From: Verrucomicrobiota bacterium
GTDB taxonomy: Bacteria > Verrucomicrobiota > Verrucomicrobiia > Limisphaerales > UBA1100
Direction of reading: 5' to 3'
Assembly (NCBI GenBank): GCA_028872645.1
Contig: JAPKDK010000117.1
Span: 1-8,432, forward strand
Length of the DNA: 8,432 nt
Numbering within the stretch: the stretch's first letter is position 1; each line of letters starts with the position of its first letter. A model generated the notes under the pieces. The model worked only from the letters and a program-made list of their open reading frames with translations, did not search any database and had not been told where the DNA came from. A program made the translations under genes and the position numbers. This document shows, piece after piece, positions 6,925 to 8,432 of the stretch.

Positions 6925-7827
6925 GTGGGCGACCGCCGCCAAAACATTCTCATCGCCGCCAGCCTCGTGCTGGCCACCGTCGTGTGGGGCGCAAACAACA
7001 CGACCATCGGCTACCTTGTGCGCGACTGGCCCGTACTGTGGACCGCCGGCACGCGGCTGCTCATTGCGGGGCTGCTGCTGCTGGGGCTGCTGCGGTGGAC
7101 AAAACTTTTTGGTGAACCAAAAACCGTGCCGCCCGATGTGCATCGGCGGCTATGGCTGCGTGGCGCGCCGTTGTTTATGGGTTGGACGGTGGGGTTTTCA
7201 TGGGCGGTCACCATGACGCCCGTGTCGCATGCCTCGCTGTATCTCGCGGCCTCGCCGGTGTGGGGGCTATTGCTGGAGGAACGCCCGCGGCTGAACCGCG
7301 AGAGCTTGCGTAAATATTTCGCCGCGCTACTCGCGCTGGCGGGCATCGTGGTTTTGTTTTGGCCGAAGCTAAACACCGATGCCGGTGACGGACATAAGTG
7401 GCTCGGCGATGTCATAGCTTTTTGCGCCAGTTGGTCGTGGACGCTTTACAGCCGCGAATCGAGCGAACTCTCCAAGCGCGTGAGCGGCATGCTGTACACC
7501 GCACAAACAGCGTGGCGTGCGGGGCTGTTGCTGTTGCCGTTGGTCATTTGGGAAATCATAAAAAATCCGCCCGCCCTCAAGAGCCACCTCATCGGCTGGC
7601 AGGCGTTCAGCATTTTCATGGGCACCATCGTCGGGCTCGGCATTTGGAATCACGTGCTTCGCTATTGGCCGGCCAGCCGCGCGCTGTTGTTCAACAACCT
7701 CATTCCCGTCTTCACGATGCTTTGGGCGTGGAAATTTATTGGCGAAAAAATCACACCCACCTTTTGGCCGGCCATGGCGTTGGTGGTGGCTGGCGTGGTG
7801 GTTGGCTTGGCGCCCTGGCGGAAGTGA
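6925..7827 (+). CDS. EamA/DMT-superfamily transporter, ten transmembrane helices
   Basis: 300 residues from the GTG at 6925. Two EamA repeats give about ten membrane helices, roughly 7-25, 36-57, 79-97, 101-118, 130-147, 160-176, 188-209, 223-244, 252-272 and 278-296. Family marks are V-V-W-G-A-N in helix 1, the P-V-S-H-A-S-L and A-S-P-V-W segment in helix 4, and I-P-V-F-T-M-L-W-A-W with F-I-G-E-K-I-T at 271-277 in the second repeat. Members export or import metabolites such as amino acids, nucleobases or sugars; the substrate here cannot be read. The frame has no ATG start. TTG at 6886 would add 13 residues; I prefer the GTG because the polypeptide then begins just before helix 1 and leaves 58 bp from the divergent rhodanese start. 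Neither start has a good Shine-Dalgarno, so the start is uncertain while the gene is not. Confidence 0.92.
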   Translation: MGDRRQNILIAASLVLATVVWGANNTTIGYLVRDWPVLWTAGTRLLIAGLLLLGLLRWTKLFGEPKTVPPDVHRRLWLRGAPLFMGWTVGFSWAVTMTPVSHASLYLAASPVWGLLLEERPRLNRESLRKYFAALLALAGIVVLFWPKLNTDAGDGHKWLGDVIAFCASWSWTLYSRESSELSKRVSGMLYTAQTAWRAGLLLLPLVIWEIIKNPPALKSHLIGWQAFSIFMGTIVGLGIWNHVLRYWPASRALLFNNLIPVFTMLWAWKFIGEKITPTFWPAMALVVAGVVVGLAPWRK

Positions 7828-7900
7828 AATCGGCAGGCTCGTCCCTCCGTAAAACTCCATTTGCCAACGGCCGCGAAAAAGCCAATGATGGGCGAGCGAA

Positions 7901-8158
7901 ATGTATCAACCCGAATCAGTAAAACTTTACGTAAAACCCGTGTGCGGCTGGTGCCGTCAAGCGGAGCATTGGCTTACGAGCCAAGGTGTCGAATTTGAAA
8001 CGGTCGATGTCATCGAAGACCCCGAGGCCTTCGATGAAATGGAACGTCTTTCCGGCCAAACCCTCGCGCCGGTGATCGTCGTGGATGGCCAAGTGCTGGC
8101 GGACTTTGGTGCGCGCGAGTTGGTGGTTTTTTGGGAAGGACTGGGCAAAAACAAATGA
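7901..8158 (+). CDS. Glutaredoxin-like thiol-disulfide protein, coupled to lipA
   Basis: 85 residues, cytoplasmic. A complete small thioredoxin fold: strand V-K-L-Y-V-K-P, active site C15-G-W-C18, helix, strand F-E-T-V-D-V-I, helix, L-A-P-V-I-V-V with the fold's conserved (cis) proline at P57, hairpin V-D-G-Q-V-L-A-D-F and a last helix starting at R72-E-L. The dithiol centre predicts disulfide reduction or glutathione-type redox work; C-G-W-C differs from the classic C-P-Y-C. The ATG at 7901 follows a weak purine stretch (GGGCGAG). Its stop overlaps the lipA start as ATGA, so the two are probably translated together. The 73 bp between the EamA gene and this one show no clear terminator or promoter. 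Family call is firm; the link to lipoyl synthesis is inferred from position. Confidence 0.92.
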   Translation: MYQPESVKLYVKPVCGWCRQAEHWLTSQGVEFETVDVIEDPEAFDEMERLSGQTLAPVIVVDGQVLADFGARELVVFWEGLGKNK

Positions 8159-8432
8159 GCGCCATCGCCGAGCCCACTTCCGCACCCCAAAAACGCCTGC
8201 GCCTGCCCGAGTGGTTCCGACTGCAACTGCCGACGGCGAGCGCATACTTCGCCACGCGCAATCTCATCGACGATCTGAATCTCCACACCGTTTGCGAAAG
8301 CGCGCGCTGCCCGAACCATTGGGAATGCTGGAGCAAAGGCACCGCCACTTTTATGATCGCCGGCGATCGCTGCACGCGCGCGTGTGGCTTCTGCGCGGTG
8401 GATACCCGCAAACCGCTGGCACTCGAGGATGA
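8155..8432 (+). CDS. lipA: Lipoyl synthase LipA, 5' part (runs off the window)
   Basis: The first 92 residues are visible and the frame is open to the window end. LipA is a radical SAM enzyme that inserts two sulfur atoms into octanoyl groups on lipoyl-dependent enzymes. Both cluster motifs are present: C-E-S-A-R-C-P-N-H-W-E-C (C47, C52, C58) is the CX4CX5C motif for the auxiliary [4Fe-4S] cluster that is consumed as sulfur source, and C-T-R-A-C-G-F-C (C73, C77, C80) is the CX3CX2C radical SAM motif. The N-terminal P-E-W-F-R and L-H-T-V segments also match the family. The ATG at 8155 overlaps the stop of the glutaredoxin-like gene by ATGA; AAGGA at 8136-8140 is rather far for a Shine-Dalgarno (14 nt), so coupling is likely. 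No lipB is visible in the window. Confidence 0.97.
   Translation, partial: MSAIAEPTSAPQKRLRLPEWFRLQLPTASAYFATRNLIDDLNLHTVCESARCPNHWECWSKGTATFMIAGDRCTRACGFCAVDTRKPLALED

Noticed and set aside
6867..7007. 47-residue N-terminal extension of the rhodanese frame
   Set aside because: It lies opposite the start of the EamA transporter, has no conserved content, and makes the protein longer than usual for single-domain rhodaneses.
7828..7900. Possible terminator or promoter between the EamA and redoxin genes
   Set aside because: No stable hairpin with T-run and no clear -35/-10 pair in the 73 bp.

Overview
The window reads as a chromosomal piece of a moderately GC-rich, Gram-negative bacterium. It most likely belongs to the Planctomycetota-Verrucomicrobiota-Lentisphaerota group. 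The reasons are indirect: an exported Cys-type sulfatase in an operon with a large carbohydrate-active-looking lipoprotein and an exported Gfo/Idh/MocA-like protein, starts with little or no Shine-Dalgarno sequence, and a small SET-domain protein. No rRNA or other phylogenetic marker is present, so the assignment is an inference. I see no tRNA, CRISPR array, insertion sequence or phage gene.

Layout. Positions 1-249 (+) hold the 3' end of an FxLYD-domain protein. From 5919 down to 252 (-) runs a tight three-gene operon in the order sulfatase, 1004-residue lipoprotein (N-terminal carbohydrate-binding-like domain, possible glycosidase barrel, GH42-type trimerisation-like domain), then an exported Gfo/Idh/MocA-like protein. 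The genes are joined by a TAATG junction and an ATGA junction, so they are almost certainly co-transcribed and translationally coupled. A 95-bp divergent intergenic region (5920-6014) separates the operon from a SET-domain lysine methyltransferase gene (6015-6491, +). That gene converges, with 6 bp between stops, on a rhodanese gene (6498-6866, -). Divergent from rhodanese is an EamA/DMT ten-helix transporter (about 6925-7827, +). It is followed by a glutaredoxin-like protein (7901-8158, +) overlapping by ATGA with lipA (8155 to beyond the window end, +).

How the parts may work together. The minus-strand operon looks like an export-directed module acting on a sulfated glycan or glycoside: the sulfatase would remove sulfate, the lipoprotein would bind or cleave the glycan at the cell surface or periplasm, and the third protein may be a modified sugar-oxidoreductase fold. 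The substrate cannot be read from sequence. On the right, the redoxin-lipA pair suggests a redox or Fe-S/sulfur helper for lipoyl synthase. The most unusual single gene is the SET-domain protein, with a eukaryote-like post-SET cysteine cluster and a polylysine tail. Other points worth a second look are the GKWDLG motif in the sulfatase where GKWHLG is usual, and the unusual architecture of the 1004-residue protein.
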